A stretch of 24,052 bases of DNA from an uncultured Bacteroidales bacterium (GTDB lineage Bacteria > Bacteroidota > Bacteroidia > Bacteroidales > ML635J-15). Within the stretch, counting starts at the first letter, position 1; the number at the start of each line of letters is the position of its first letter. The stretch covers positions 1 through 24,052 of the forward strand of contig CAJOEG010000003.1 of assembly GCA_905233405.1 (NCBI GenBank), in the 5' to 3' direction. A model generated the notes under the pieces. It saw only the letters and a list, made by a program, of their open reading frames with translations, was not told the origin of the DNA and did no database searches. Shown here in pieces: positions 14,551 to 23,946 of the stretch. A program made the position numbers and the translations under genes.

Positions 14551-17500
14551 ATGAAAAAGTTAGTATTAGCCATATTGCTCACAATGGCATCATATATATG
14601 CTTCGCCACCGACATACTTATTTCGGATGTGCCTGAAACAGATGCATTCCAGATTGACTGCGAAATTTCGTCATCGGAAGCAACCACCACGACATATTTC
14701 TTCGATGACGGTGGCGACAGTTACTATTATCCAAACGTAAGTTATATAAGGGACATACAATCAACAAACGGCAGCATTATAAGCGTAAAGTTTGTAAATT
14801 TCAACCTTGCCAACGGCACATTGCTTACAATAAAGGATGCCGTTACACGCGAAGTCCTTGTTGCCAACGCCACAGGAACCTCGCTACAAGGACAAACCAT
14901 TACTTCGCACCACGGTAAACTGCGCTTTATATGGACAGCAGGTGCGATAAGAGGACAGGGTTTCAAGGCAAAGGTTTGGTGCGGAAGCCCTTGCCAGCAA
15001 TTCACCACAACCATTACATCCAGCATCGACCCAACCGACACCGAAACTGGACAGTACTACGACGTGTGCAAGAATACAGCCGTTGAGTTTACCGCCCACA
15101 ATGTTTTCCATAACAACAATCAGGAATACGAGCAGACTGATGACAACCTTACCTACAACTGGCTAATTTTCAGTCAAAACGACACTTCGCGTTTCAATGA
15201 TGCTGGTCGTACCTTCAGCCATTCCTTTACCGAAAGCGGTGGCTACTACGTTTTGTGCGATGCCATCGATAGCCGTGGATGTGCAAATCACGAGCTAAAT
15301 TCCGTGAGGGTGCGTGTTTCCATTGCTCCAACTTGGGAAAATGTACATTTTACCCCCGATACTATATGTTCTGGTACCGAGGTTACGTTTACTGGCTCTC
15401 CGCACGTGGAGCCATGGCGCGACGAGGCTACAAATGTAGTTGGTGGAGCAACTTTCCTTCCCGATGGTAACGGACAGTGCTACAATACATCCGTAAATTT
15501 CGACTCATTTGACGAGGGAGCAATCATTAATTCTGCAAGTGACATCGACCGTATCTACATAAACATTGAGCATTCATTCTTAGGCGACCTTGCCATAATG
15601 CTGGAATGTCCCAATGGACAGCAATGTCTGCTGAAAGCATTTAACCGTGGTAACAGTTACCAAGACGGTCCAATAGTTTCAAATCTAAACTGGCAAAATA
15701 CAGGCGGTACGTATAATATTGGTTCTCAACGAGGCGGTGGAGAACATCTTGGGCTTGCTCACGATAATGGTTCTTGCAATGATGACCCTGGATATGGGTT
15801 TCCGTACTATTTCTATCCTGACGGCGATGAACCTTTTGGTCAGTATTCGAATTATCGTCCAACAATAGTTTCTGTTAACCGAGGCGACTATGCCGATTCT
15901 TTGCTTTGTCCAGAACAAGTTTATTATGATTGTCTTGCATACGGCGAAGAACATCGTTACGGACCATACGAAAATATGACATCGCTTATCGGATGTCCGC
16001 TTAATGGCGAGTGGAGATTATATGTATGCGATATGTGGGCAATTGATAACGGATGGATATTTGAGTGGGGCATTTATTTCAATGAGGAGGTATTCCCTGC
16101 CGACTTATGGGAATTTGAAAACACATATTCCGAGGATGGTTTTTTCTGGGAATGGGGGACAGACCACCCTCATCATCCGGGGTGGGGATATGATAGTACA
16201 GGACCTACTAATAACGGTAACATCCCATCGGGCAGCGAAATGTATAGTACAGTAGTAACAAAAGCTGGCAACCAGCGTGATAATGATGAAAATCCAAGCC
16301 TTACTATGGTTGACCGTCCGCAAAACCCCGACCCAGACAATCCTGCACTTATCCCATACACATTTTCGGTTACCGATAACTTCGGCTGTACCTACGATAC
16401 GACTGTAAATGTCTATGTCCTGCCTGCTGGCGACCCTTCGTGCTGCATAACACCAACTCCCGAAATATCAGTATCTGACACAATGCCCTGTACCAACAGC
16501 GTAACACTAACGGCCAGCGATTTAGACCTTCAGGGAAACACTGGCGAATGGACATACAGAGGTCCAGGCACGGCAACCTTCGGCGACATAAACCAGCCAC
16601 AGACAGAAGTTTCGGTCAACATTTACGGCGACTATACATTCACTTGGCACGAGTACTATATGGGCAATCTCAGTTGTTCGGGCGAGGCAAGCATAATAGT
16701 AAACTTTGCCCCCGAGACGGATGCTACGCTTGCGTCCATAAGCGACCGTTGCCGTTCGGGCGATCTGATTGAACTTTCGGCTTCCGATTACGGAATACTT
16801 ACTTGCTCACCCGCTACTCCTGCTTTCAATGCCGAAGTTCATACCTTTGTCCCTGCCCTTGCAGAGCCGGGCGTATATACCATAACAAACGACCTCGGCG
16901 GAGCGCGATGTGCAATTTCATCGCTTAGCAGTCAGACATTTACCATCTACGATGAAATCACTATATCGAACAGAGAGGAAATCTGCACATCGTCGGAAAA
17001 CGGAACTGTCGAAATAAGATTCAATGTCAATGGCTTGTCCGAGCCTGACAATCCGCCTACATATTCTATCACAGGCGGTTACAGTTCAAATGGTTCTGCA
17101 ATGATAACCGTTGATGAAACCGACAGGAATCAGACTCAGTACATTTTGTCGGCACAAGAACCTATTGAATATTCTCTTTTGGTTGCCGACGAGCACGGTT
17201 GCAGCAATGTAAATGTACAGGGCAACTACGAGTGCGACTGCCCCAACTATGCAGGAACATTTGCCGACTACAATGCCAAGATTATGTGTACTGGCGAGGC
17301 CTACTGGCTACTGCGCGGACATACTGAAAATCATGGGCATAACGGTGACCAAGTCGATACAGCCCGCAATGCAGTCTTCTCCTATATTGTTTGCACAAAT
17401 CCTAACGACATACATAATACTTTTGTTACAGAATTGCCAGGCGCCACCGAAGCCATATATCTTTCCTCCATTAACGGGCAGTACAATCGGCAATATTACC

Positions 17501-20500
17501 TTATGGCAGTTGTTGGTTTCGGCTCGGGACTGAACGCCTGGGGCAACGGATGCCGTTCAGTATCACAGCCAGTGCCGCTTATGTGGAGAGAGTCGCCGCA
17601 TCCATCGGTTACAGCAGCCGACACCTGCGGATTGGTGATGAGACTTCATGGTTCGCAACCGCCCGAGGGCACATACGGCTATTGGACTGCTACTGCACCA
17701 GAAGGCGTTGATAACTATAGTTATACGACAATCGCCAATACTACCAACAACTCACCCGACGCAATTGTCCTTGTAAATGCACCAGGTGCAGCCACTTTCA
17801 CTTGGAACATTGTAAATGCCGAATGTACAGGCCGTGCAAGTGCGATATACGACTTCCGTCGCGTACCAACACCAGAGGCTGGTCCAGACATTACCGTCTG
17901 CGGTGTGCAGGCAGAAATAACAGGAGCATACGCAACAATACCAGCACTTGTGAACTCGTCGCTCCAGTGGTCTTGTGCTGGTGCAACAATATTGAATGGC
18001 AATACGATACAACCGCAAGTCAATGCCAATTCGGGTGGAACTTACCTTGTAACTCTTACCGAACGCAACGGCGAATGTGCTGGAAGGGACAATATGCGTA
18101 TAACTTTCGTCAACATTCCTGCGCCAGCAACCACAGCCAATGTTGATACCGTCTGCGGTCACGTCGGTGAACTGCAGGTTTACAACGCCAATCCGTCCAA
18201 CGAAGGCAGATGGACTGCATACTATGATACTATTTCGTGGACACCGCTTCCAACAGTTTCGTACAGCGACTACAACAATCCGACAGGGCCAAACAGCGAC
18301 CGCTATCCGCACTGCTTCGTAACCGTACCTATACCCGACGACCAGAGCGAAGTGGAATATGTCTTCAAGTGGACAGAGCCTATAAACGACCCGCGCCTGC
18401 CTGACGATGCCGACTGCCAAGGCGAAGCAATAAAGCGGATGGTATTTAGGAAAGTGCCAGTCGTTAGTGTGCATCAGTGCGAGTCTACGGGCAATAGCGT
18501 TGCTGTCTGCGGCAACAGTCTTGAACTATGTGCCGAGACTGTGGCATCAGAAGGTTACACCGACTTTTCGTGGGTTTGCAAGGAAATCACTGGACATTTC
18601 TCCGATTCTCTTAACAGCACCACTACATTTACTCTCGATAGCACCGTGCAAATCAATAGTTTCCAAGATGTTGACTTTTTCTTCGTCGGCAGAAATGGAA
18701 GTTGTATGTCGATAGACACTATGCACGTGAGATTCTTGCAGAAGCCTGTTGCAAATGCTGGACTCGACCACGTTGCCTGTGGCAATAGTTACGAACTCAA
18801 CGGTGTATGGGGTATGCAACCAAGCGATGACTACACTCCGTCTTGCCAGTGGACTGTGGGCGAAATGCCAAATCCAGATGCACAGGTCGTATGGGCAAAC
18901 ACACCGCACGACAGCATTGTCGAAGGCGTTCAGGTGAGCGACTACGGCATATATACCTTCATTGTCAGGGAAATGAATACTGCAGGTGATGCAGCAACTT
19001 GTTTCGACAGCGACACCGTAACCATTGAATTTATGGAGAGACCAAACGTATTTGCTGGAGAGGACTTCGATGTCTGTGGACTTGATTTCCAATTGAATGC
19101 AACCTCGTCACATTCCGAAGGTGACAATATTTCTGGTTTGTGGACAAGTATGAGCGGTGGTGAAATGGCGTTTGCCGACCGTACAGACCCCAATACAACA
19201 GGTCACTATTCGTCATACGGAACGGCAACTTTCAGGTGGGTGGAGACAAATCATCCGCATATAACTACCGAAAACGAGGAAACTTGCTCGGCGTTCGATG
19301 ATGTGGAAGTGACATTCTTTGAACAGCCGTCGCCCGTAATAAGTATGAACGAGGGCGATACAATAGCCTGCGGACTAAGTTTCGAATCTCTGCGTGCCGA
19401 AAATCCTGGAGATGGTATAAGTGGTTTCTGGTACGAGGTTAGTCCTGCTACACAATTCGGAAATGTAGACAGCATTGTTACAAATGTAGCGGTTTCAAGT
19501 TACGGCAAACACGATTTCTACTGGATTGAATATACTGGTTCGGCAGACAACCCGCGTTTCTGCAAAGATACGGCAGGTCCGTGGACAGTCGATTTCATAC
19601 AGGAGCCAATTGCCCAGATTCGTGACACCTCGAGGACATTCTGCTCGTACTCTGGAATGCTGTGCGCCGACTTCAACGGTGTAGGTGAAGGAAGATGGTC
19701 GACAGATGCAAATTCATACGTTGTGACCTTTGAAGATAGGACAAGTCCTTGTACTTCGGTATATACTACTGTGCTGAATAGCGGAAATTCGCAGGACCCC
19801 TACTATAATATTTACTGGACGGTAAAAAATACGGACTACTGCACCGACAAGGACACTATACGGGTGATTTTTGCTGCAGTTCCGTCGGATTCAATTAAGG
19901 TAATTCCTCCTAAATGCTTCGGTGAGGCAGCCATTCTTACAGCCTACGAGGACACGCTTGCCATCTACGACTGGGACTTCGGCAATGGCTACACAGATTC
20001 TGTACAGACCAATGCTGCAGCAGGCGAATACCGCGCATTCGTACATTGGGAAAACAGGGAAACTACTCACACCATTGGACTTACAACCACCAATTTGTGG
20101 GGATGCACTTCGAACATCGGCAGGGCAGTTGTTGAAGAGCCTGATTTCCCCAAATACAACTACAATATAATAAACGACACCTGCGCATTGGGAAAGGGCG
20201 GAATTGAGTTCATCGACACAGCAGAAAACTTCGCCTTCTACTGGATTGACACCACGGCTGGTCCAACCATTACCGACCCTAACGGCTATGCGATAACCGA
20301 TTTACGCATATATAACCTTCCTGCGGGGCGCTATATCTATCGCTCTGAATATCAAACATCCAACACTGAATACATAGAGGTTTACAGACAGTATTTCGGT
20401 ACTGCACAATGTTACGATTTTCCTGACTTTGAGGTTGGCACAATAGGTATGATAGAGGCTGAAATTGCAATCTCTGCAGAGGTTGTTGGTAATCTCGTTG

Positions 20501-21024
20501 CACCAGAGGCTAATGCAATATTCTACAACACAACAAATTACGACAACCTAAGCAATCACGTTTGCGAATGGCATTTCGGTGACGCTGCGGTTGAGAGAAA
20601 ATGTGATTCTGTTGTGGAACACATCTACATCGACCCTGGATGCTACGAAGTATATCTTGTGGTTATGAACAGGGAGATTCCCGAATGCCGCGATACTGCA
20701 ATGCTCGACAACTGTGTTTTCGTTGACAAAGAAAGCAAACTCGAAGTGCCAAACATCTTTTCGCCCAATGGTGATGGTCTCAACGAATATTTCCAAGTAA
20801 GCGGTCAGTCCATCAAAACGGAAACATTCCACGGCATAATTATGAACCGTTACGGACAAGTTTTGTTCGAGTGGAGCGACTGGGAGAATGAAGAGTCTGG
20901 CTGGGATGGTAAAATAAAAGGTTCGACAACGGCAACCCCTGGCGTTTACTACTATATCATTGAGGCAGAAGGTATGGACAAAACTCTATACAATATGGAA
21001 GGAGCATTTCATTTAGTGAGATAA
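14551..21024 (+). CDS. Giant multi-domain surface protein with T9SS type B sorting domain
   Basis: A 2157-residue secreted protein. A signal peptide (MKKLVLAILLTMASYICFA) is followed by a PKD-like domain (about 170-255). A P/Homo-B-like domain spans about 310-516 (DRIYINIEHSFLGDLAIMLE to WRLYVCDMWAIDNGWIFEWG), without any protease domain. From about 630 to 1780 there are many units of about 95 residues with a common plan: D-x2-CG near the start, a central W, a YG-x-(Y/H)-x-F-x-W strand and a later C, most regular at 1303-1685. PKD-like units follow (DWDFGNGYTDS about 1805; CEWHFGDAAVE about 2005). The end (about 2068-2157: VPNIFSPNGDGLNEYFQV, IMNRYGQVLFE, GWDGKIKGS, GVYYYIIEAEG) is the gliding-motility-associated C-terminal domain used as a type B sorting signal by the type IX secretion system. 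It is probably an adhesin or matrix-binding protein on the cell surface. Confidence 0.9.
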   Translation: MKKLVLAILLTMASYICFATDILISDVPETDAFQIDCEISSSEATTTTYFFDDGGDSYYYPNVSYIRDIQSTNGSIISVKFVNFNLANGTLLTIKDAVTREVLVANATGTSLQGQTITSHHGKLRFIWTAGAIRGQGFKAKVWCGSPCQQFTTTITSSIDPTDTETGQYYDVCKNTAVEFTAHNVFHNNNQEYEQTDDNLTYNWLIFSQNDTSRFNDAGRTFSHSFTESGGYYVLCDAIDSRGCANHELNSVRVRVSIAPTWENVHFTPDTICSGTEVTFTGSPHVEPWRDEATNVVGGATFLPDGNGQCYNTSVNFDSFDEGAIINSASDIDRIYINIEHSFLGDLAIMLECPNGQQCLLKAFNRGNSYQDGPIVSNLNWQNTGGTYNIGSQRGGGEHLGLAHDNGSCNDDPGYGFPYYFYPDGDEPFGQYSNYRPTIVSVNRGDYADSLLCPEQVYYDCLAYGEEHRYGPYENMTSLIGCPLNGEWRLYVCDMWAIDNGWIFEWGIYFNEEVFPADLWEFENTYSEDGFFWEWGTDHPHHPGWGYDSTGPTNNGNIPSGSEMYSTVVTKAGNQRDNDENPSLTMVDRPQNPDPDNPALIPYTFSVTDNFGCTYDTTVNVYVLPAGDPSCCITPTPEISVSDTMPCTNSVTLTASDLDLQGNTGEWTYRGPGTATFGDINQPQTEVSVNIYGDYTFTWHEYYMGNLSCSGEASIIVNFAPETDATLASISDRCRSGDLIELSASDYGILTCSPATPAFNAEVHTFVPALAEPGVYTITNDLGGARCAISSLSSQTFTIYDEITISNREEICTSSENGTVEIRFNVNGLSEPDNPPTYSITGGYSSNGSAMITVDETDRNQTQYILSAQEPIEYSLLVADEHGCSNVNVQGNYECDCPNYAGTFADYNAKIMCTGEAYWLLRGHTENHGHNGDQVDTARNAVFSYIVCTNPNDIHNTFVTELPGATEAIYLSSINGQYNRQYYLMAVVGFGSGLNAWGNGCRSVSQPVPLMWRESPHPSVTAADTCGLVMRLHGSQPPEGTYGYWTATAPEGVDNYSYTTIANTTNNSPDAIVLVNAPGAATFTWNIVNAECTGRASAIYDFRRVPTPEAGPDITVCGVQAEITGAYATIPALVNSSLQWSCAGATILNGNTIQPQVNANSGGTYLVTLTERNGECAGRDNMRITFVNIPAPATTANVDTVCGHVGELQVYNANPSNEGRWTAYYDTISWTPLPTVSYSDYNNPTGPNSDRYPHCFVTVPIPDDQSEVEYVFKWTEPINDPRLPDDADCQGEAIKRMVFRKVPVVSVHQCESTGNSVAVCGNSLELCAETVASEGYTDFSWVCKEITGHFSDSLNSTTTFTLDSTVQINSFQDVDFFFVGRNGSCMSIDTMHVRFLQKPVANAGLDHVACGNSYELNGVWGMQPSDDYTPSCQWTVGEMPNPDAQVVWANTPHDSIVEGVQVSDYGIYTFIVREMNTAGDAATCFDSDTVTIEFMERPNVFAGEDFDVCGLDFQLNATSSHSEGDNISGLWTSMSGGEMAFADRTDPNTTGHYSSYGTATFRWVETNHPHITTENEETCSAFDDVEVTFFEQPSPVISMNEGDTIACGLSFESLRAENPGDGISGFWYEVSPATQFGNVDSIVTNVAVSSYGKHDFYWIEYTGSADNPRFCKDTAGPWTVDFIQEPIAQIRDTSRTFCSYSGMLCADFNGVGEGRWSTDANSYVVTFEDRTSPCTSVYTTVLNSGNSQDPYYNIYWTVKNTDYCTDKDTIRVIFAAVPSDSIKVIPPKCFGEAAILTAYEDTLAIYDWDFGNGYTDSVQTNAAAGEYRAFVHWENRETTHTIGLTTTNLWGCTSNIGRAVVEEPDFPKYNYNIINDTCALGKGGIEFIDTAENFAFYWIDTTAGPTITDPNGYAITDLRIYNLPAGRYIYRSEYQTSNTEYIEVYRQYFGTAQCYDFPDFEVGTIGMIEAEIAISAEVVGNLVAPEANAIFYNTTNYDNLSNHVCEWHFGDAAVERKCDSVVEHIYIDPGCYEVYLVVMNREIPECRDTAMLDNCVFVDKESKLEVPNIFSPNGDGLNEYFQVSGQSIKTETFHGIIMNRYGQVLFEWSDWENEESGWDGKIKGSTTATPGVYYYIIEAEGMDKTLYNMEGAFHLVR

Positions 21025-21297
21025 TCCCCCATGTTTATTGTGAAACCCTATGGGGAAACGAGGCAGATTGTTTTTATTAAAGTCCTAGGCGAATTTGATT
21101 CAACTCACATTTACACAGTTTTACAATCTTGCCAGAGATTGTAAAAGGATAAAGACATCTCATTCGGAATGATTCTGTAGGGTTCTCACTTTTTGTGGTT
21201 GCATTGCTTTACGCAAAAAAAATCTTTCGTTAATCTTATTTATTCCGCCTTACAGATAATTTGAAAAAATGCTATTTCAAATGCAAAAAATATTTCG
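21025..21297. other. Intergenic spacer with a perfect 11-bp inverted repeat
   Basis: The spacer (to the next ATG at 21366) has no credible gene. It holds TTTTACAATCT (21119-21129) and its exact reverse complement AGATTGTAAAA (21136-21146) around a six-base loop, then the short palindrome TCATTCGGAATGA just downstream. A bulged stem TCCCC...GGGGA directly after the giant gene (21025-21056) lacks a T-run, so no convincing terminator is seen. Confidence 0.6.
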
Positions 21298-21305
21298 TAA
21301 CTTTG
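21298..21305 (+). promoter_or_regulatory. Promoter -7 box of the carboxyltransferase-speB genes
   Basis: TAACTTTG is an exact TAnnTTTG -7 box, 60 bases before the ATG at 21366. The -33 region has only ATTTC at about the right distance. It probably drives the three genes to the right edge, which are separated by 4 and 13 bases. Confidence 0.6.
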
Positions 21306-21365
21306 AACGGAAATTTTTTCATTTTTTAGATTGTTGATTTATAGGCAAAAACAATAAAATATATA

Positions 21366-23077
21366 ATGGGAAGAAAGATTAAATTCTGTTTAGTTTACAG
21401 GGATATGTGGCAGTCGGCTGGAAAATACGTTCCACGCGTTGACCAGTTGAAGGAAGTTGCTCCGGCGATAATTTTGAAACCAATGGCGGTGCATTCGAAC
21501 AGGTTAACTTGCTTTACGGTGAAAATCCGAACAAAGCCGTCCGCGAATGGACAAAGCCTTTCAACGAGGCAGGAATCCAGACAATGATGCTCGAACGCGC
21601 ATTGAACGGTTTGCGTATGTATCCAGTTCCGGCAGATGTCCGTCAGTTGATGTACAAGGTCAAGAAGGCACAGGGTGTTGATGTAGTTCGTTCGTTCTGC
21701 GGTTTGAACGATACGCGCAACCTCGAATTGTCGGTAAAGTACGCCAAGGAGGCAGGAATGATTTCGCAGGGCGCTTTGAGTATCACCCACTCGAAGATTC
21801 ACACTGTGGAATATTATATGAAGGTAGTCGACAAGCTCGTTGAATTCGGTGCCGACGAAATCGGACTGAAAGATATGGCAGGTGTTGGTCGTCCCGTAAC
21901 ATTGGGCAAACTTACTAAGGCCATCAAGGACAAGTATCCTCACATAATAGTTCAGTATCACGGACATTGCGGACCAGGTTTCTCACCTGCCTCGATGCTT
22001 GAAGTTGCTCGCAATGGCGCCGACATCATTGATGTGGCTGTAGAACCATTGTCTTGGGGAAAGATTCACCCAGATGTAATAACAATCAGGGAAATGCTTT
22101 ACGATGCAGGTTTCGATGTTCCAGAAATCAACATGAATGCCTACATGAAGGTTCGTACTCTCAACCAGAAGTACATGGACGATTTCTTGGGCTACTTCAT
22201 GGAAATGAAGAACAGACAGAGTTCGTCGTTGCTTGTAAGGTGCGGTCTTCCTGGCGGAATGATGGGTTCGATGATGTCCGACCTCAAGAGTATGCACAGT
22301 GCTATCAATGTGTCGTTGCAGCAGTCGGGCAAGCCTACGGTTTCGATTGACGACCTTTTGGTACAACTTTTCGAAGAAGTAGAATATGTTTGGCCTAAGC
22401 TCGGCTATCCGCCACTGGTAACACCTTTCAGCCAGTATGTCAAGAACATAGCACTTATGAACATATATGCAATGTCTGCTGGTCAGCCTCGTTTCTCGAT
22501 GATTGACAAGGACAGCTGGAACATGATTCTCGGTCGTATGGGTAAGCTTCCGGGCGAACTTGCTCCCGAAATTGTGGAGCTTGCAAAGTCGAAGGGCTAC
22601 GAGTTCTTTACAGGTAATCCGCAGGATGAATATCCCGATGCTTTGGAAACGTACCGTCAGGAAATGCAGACCAAAGGTTGGGATTGCGGTCAGGACGACG
22701 AGGAATTGTTTGAACTTGCAATGCACGACCGTCAGTACCGCGACTACAAGAGCGGCTTGGCAAAGAAGCGTTTCAACGAAGAACTTGAAGTTGTTAAGCA
22801 TAAGGAAAACAAGGTGATTCAGGTTGAAGATGACAAGGATCCGAAAATTAAGAAAATCAAATCACCGGAAACAGGGAAACTGTTATTTGCCTTCATTTCC
22901 GACCAGTACAAGGTTGGCGACCAGATTTCGGTTGACGAGCAGTTGTTCTATGTCGAGTCGAACACCAACTACGAGGTTGTCATATCCGAATATGCTGGAA
23001 CCATCGGCAAGCTCTACTGCAAGCAGGGCGACTGGGTTCACGAAGGCGATACGATTATGACAATTGTAACGGAATAA
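21366..23077 (+). pseudogene. Pyruvate/oxaloacetate carboxyltransferase with biotin/lipoyl-like domain, frameshifted
   Basis: The gene reads in two frames. From ATG 21366 to about 21473 it gives MGRKIKFCLVYRDMWQSAGK ... QLKEVAPAII. From about 21476 to 23077 it continues in the -1 frame as ETNGGAFEQVNLLYGENPNK and on to the end. The two pieces belong to one TIM-barrel carboxyltransferase of the PycB/oxaloacetate decarboxylase alpha type: RD of YRDMWQS binds the active-site metal, and QYHGHCGPG supplies the barrel histidines. Compared with the family as I remember it, about seven or eight residues (roughly DMGCFARV) are missing at the junction, so a deletion of about 22 bases fits. The second frame has no ATG near the break. 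The C-terminal lipoyl-like domain (about the last 70 residues) has ESNTNYEVV where the E-x-M-K motif with the biotinylated lysine is expected. It is either a recent pseudogene or an assembly error. Confidence 0.75.
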
Positions 23078-23081
23078 TGTT

Positions 23082-23933
23082 ATGGATAGAACTTACGCAG
23101 GAATTCCCAAAGAATACGCTAGCTACGAAAACGCCAAGGTGGTGGTTTTGCCTGTGCCTTACGACGAGACATCCACTTGGGTGAAAGGTGCCGACCAAGG
23201 TCCCGAAGCCTTCCTTGAAGCATCGGAAAACATGGAAATATACGACCTCGAATCGGATACCGAAGTCTATAAGCGCGGCGTTTGGCTCGACGACATCATG
23301 GACTGCGACAAAGACCCGGAAAAAATGGCAATGCAGGTGAAGGCAAAAGCCGACAAGTTCTACAACGATGGCAAGCTTTTCACAATGATTGGCGGAGAAC
23401 ATTCGGTTTCGATTGGTGCAATAATGTCAACTGTTGAGCATTTCGACAACCTCAGCGTGCTTCACCTCGATGCACATTCCGACCTTCGCAGCGAATACGA
23501 AGGCACACCGTTCAGCCACGCCTGTGCAATGCACTGGGCATCAAAGCACACTAATCTCATACAGGTTGGAATCCGCAGCATGGACATTTCGGAAAAGCAA
23601 TACTCGAAGCGCGAAAATGTTTTCCGCGCCGAGGACATTGCCGAGCGCACCGATGACTGGCAGCAGGAAGTAATTGACAAACTTACCGACAATGTTTACC
23701 TCTCCATCGACCTCGACTATTTCGACCCGTCGGTACTGCCATCCACAGGCACCCCCGAACCGGGCGGAATGACCTGGTACCCGACTCTCAAACTGCTAAA
23801 AAAATTGGCAAAGCAGAAAAAAATAGTCGGTTTCGACATCGTTGAACTTGCACCGAATCCGGCCGACAAGTCGTCGGATTTCCTTGCAGCAAAACTGTAT
23901 TTCAAGATTTTAACTTACATATTCGAACTTTAA
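23082..23933 (+). CDS. speB: Agmatinase (ureohydrolase family)
   Basis: A 283-residue protein of normal ureohydrolase length. Family members hydrolyse agmatine (or arginine or a related guanidine) with two manganese ions. The metal-binding motifs are complete: GGEHS with H107, DAHSD with D130, H132 and D134, and SIDLDYFDPS with D210 and D212. PGGMTWYP and GFDIVELAP are the usual late blocks. Agmatinase rather than arginase is favoured because the next gene is a deoxyhypusine-synthase-family gene, and the two commonly accompany arginine decarboxylase in Bacteroidales polyamine synthesis; sequence alone does not prove the substrate. The product would be putrescine plus urea. It starts four bases after the carboxyltransferase stop. 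Confidence 0.92.
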   Translation: MDRTYAGIPKEYASYENAKVVVLPVPYDETSTWVKGADQGPEAFLEASENMEIYDLESDTEVYKRGVWLDDIMDCDKDPEKMAMQVKAKADKFYNDGKLFTMIGGEHSVSIGAIMSTVEHFDNLSVLHLDAHSDLRSEYEGTPFSHACAMHWASKHTNLIQVGIRSMDISEKQYSKRENVFRAEDIAERTDDWQQEVIDKLTDNVYLSIDLDYFDPSVLPSTGTPEPGGMTWYPTLKLLKKLAKQKKIVGFDIVELAPNPADKSSDFLAAKLYFKILTYIFEL

Positions 23934-23946
23934 AAACACAAAAGAA

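Noticed and set aside
17752..18474. Open frame of 240 codons antisense to the giant surface protein
   Set aside because: Very Cys- and Val-rich, without start signals, and lying opposite a continuous, clearly repetitive coding sequence.
21025..21056. Terminator after the giant surface protein gene
   Set aside because: The stem TCCCC...GGGGA needs a bulge and a long loop, and no run of T's follows.
21983..22801. Long open frame (272 codons) on the minus strand opposite the carboxyltransferase
   Set aside because: It mirrors a strongly conserved coding region; composition (many His, Cys, Arg) is that of an antisense shadow, and it has no promoter or family motif.
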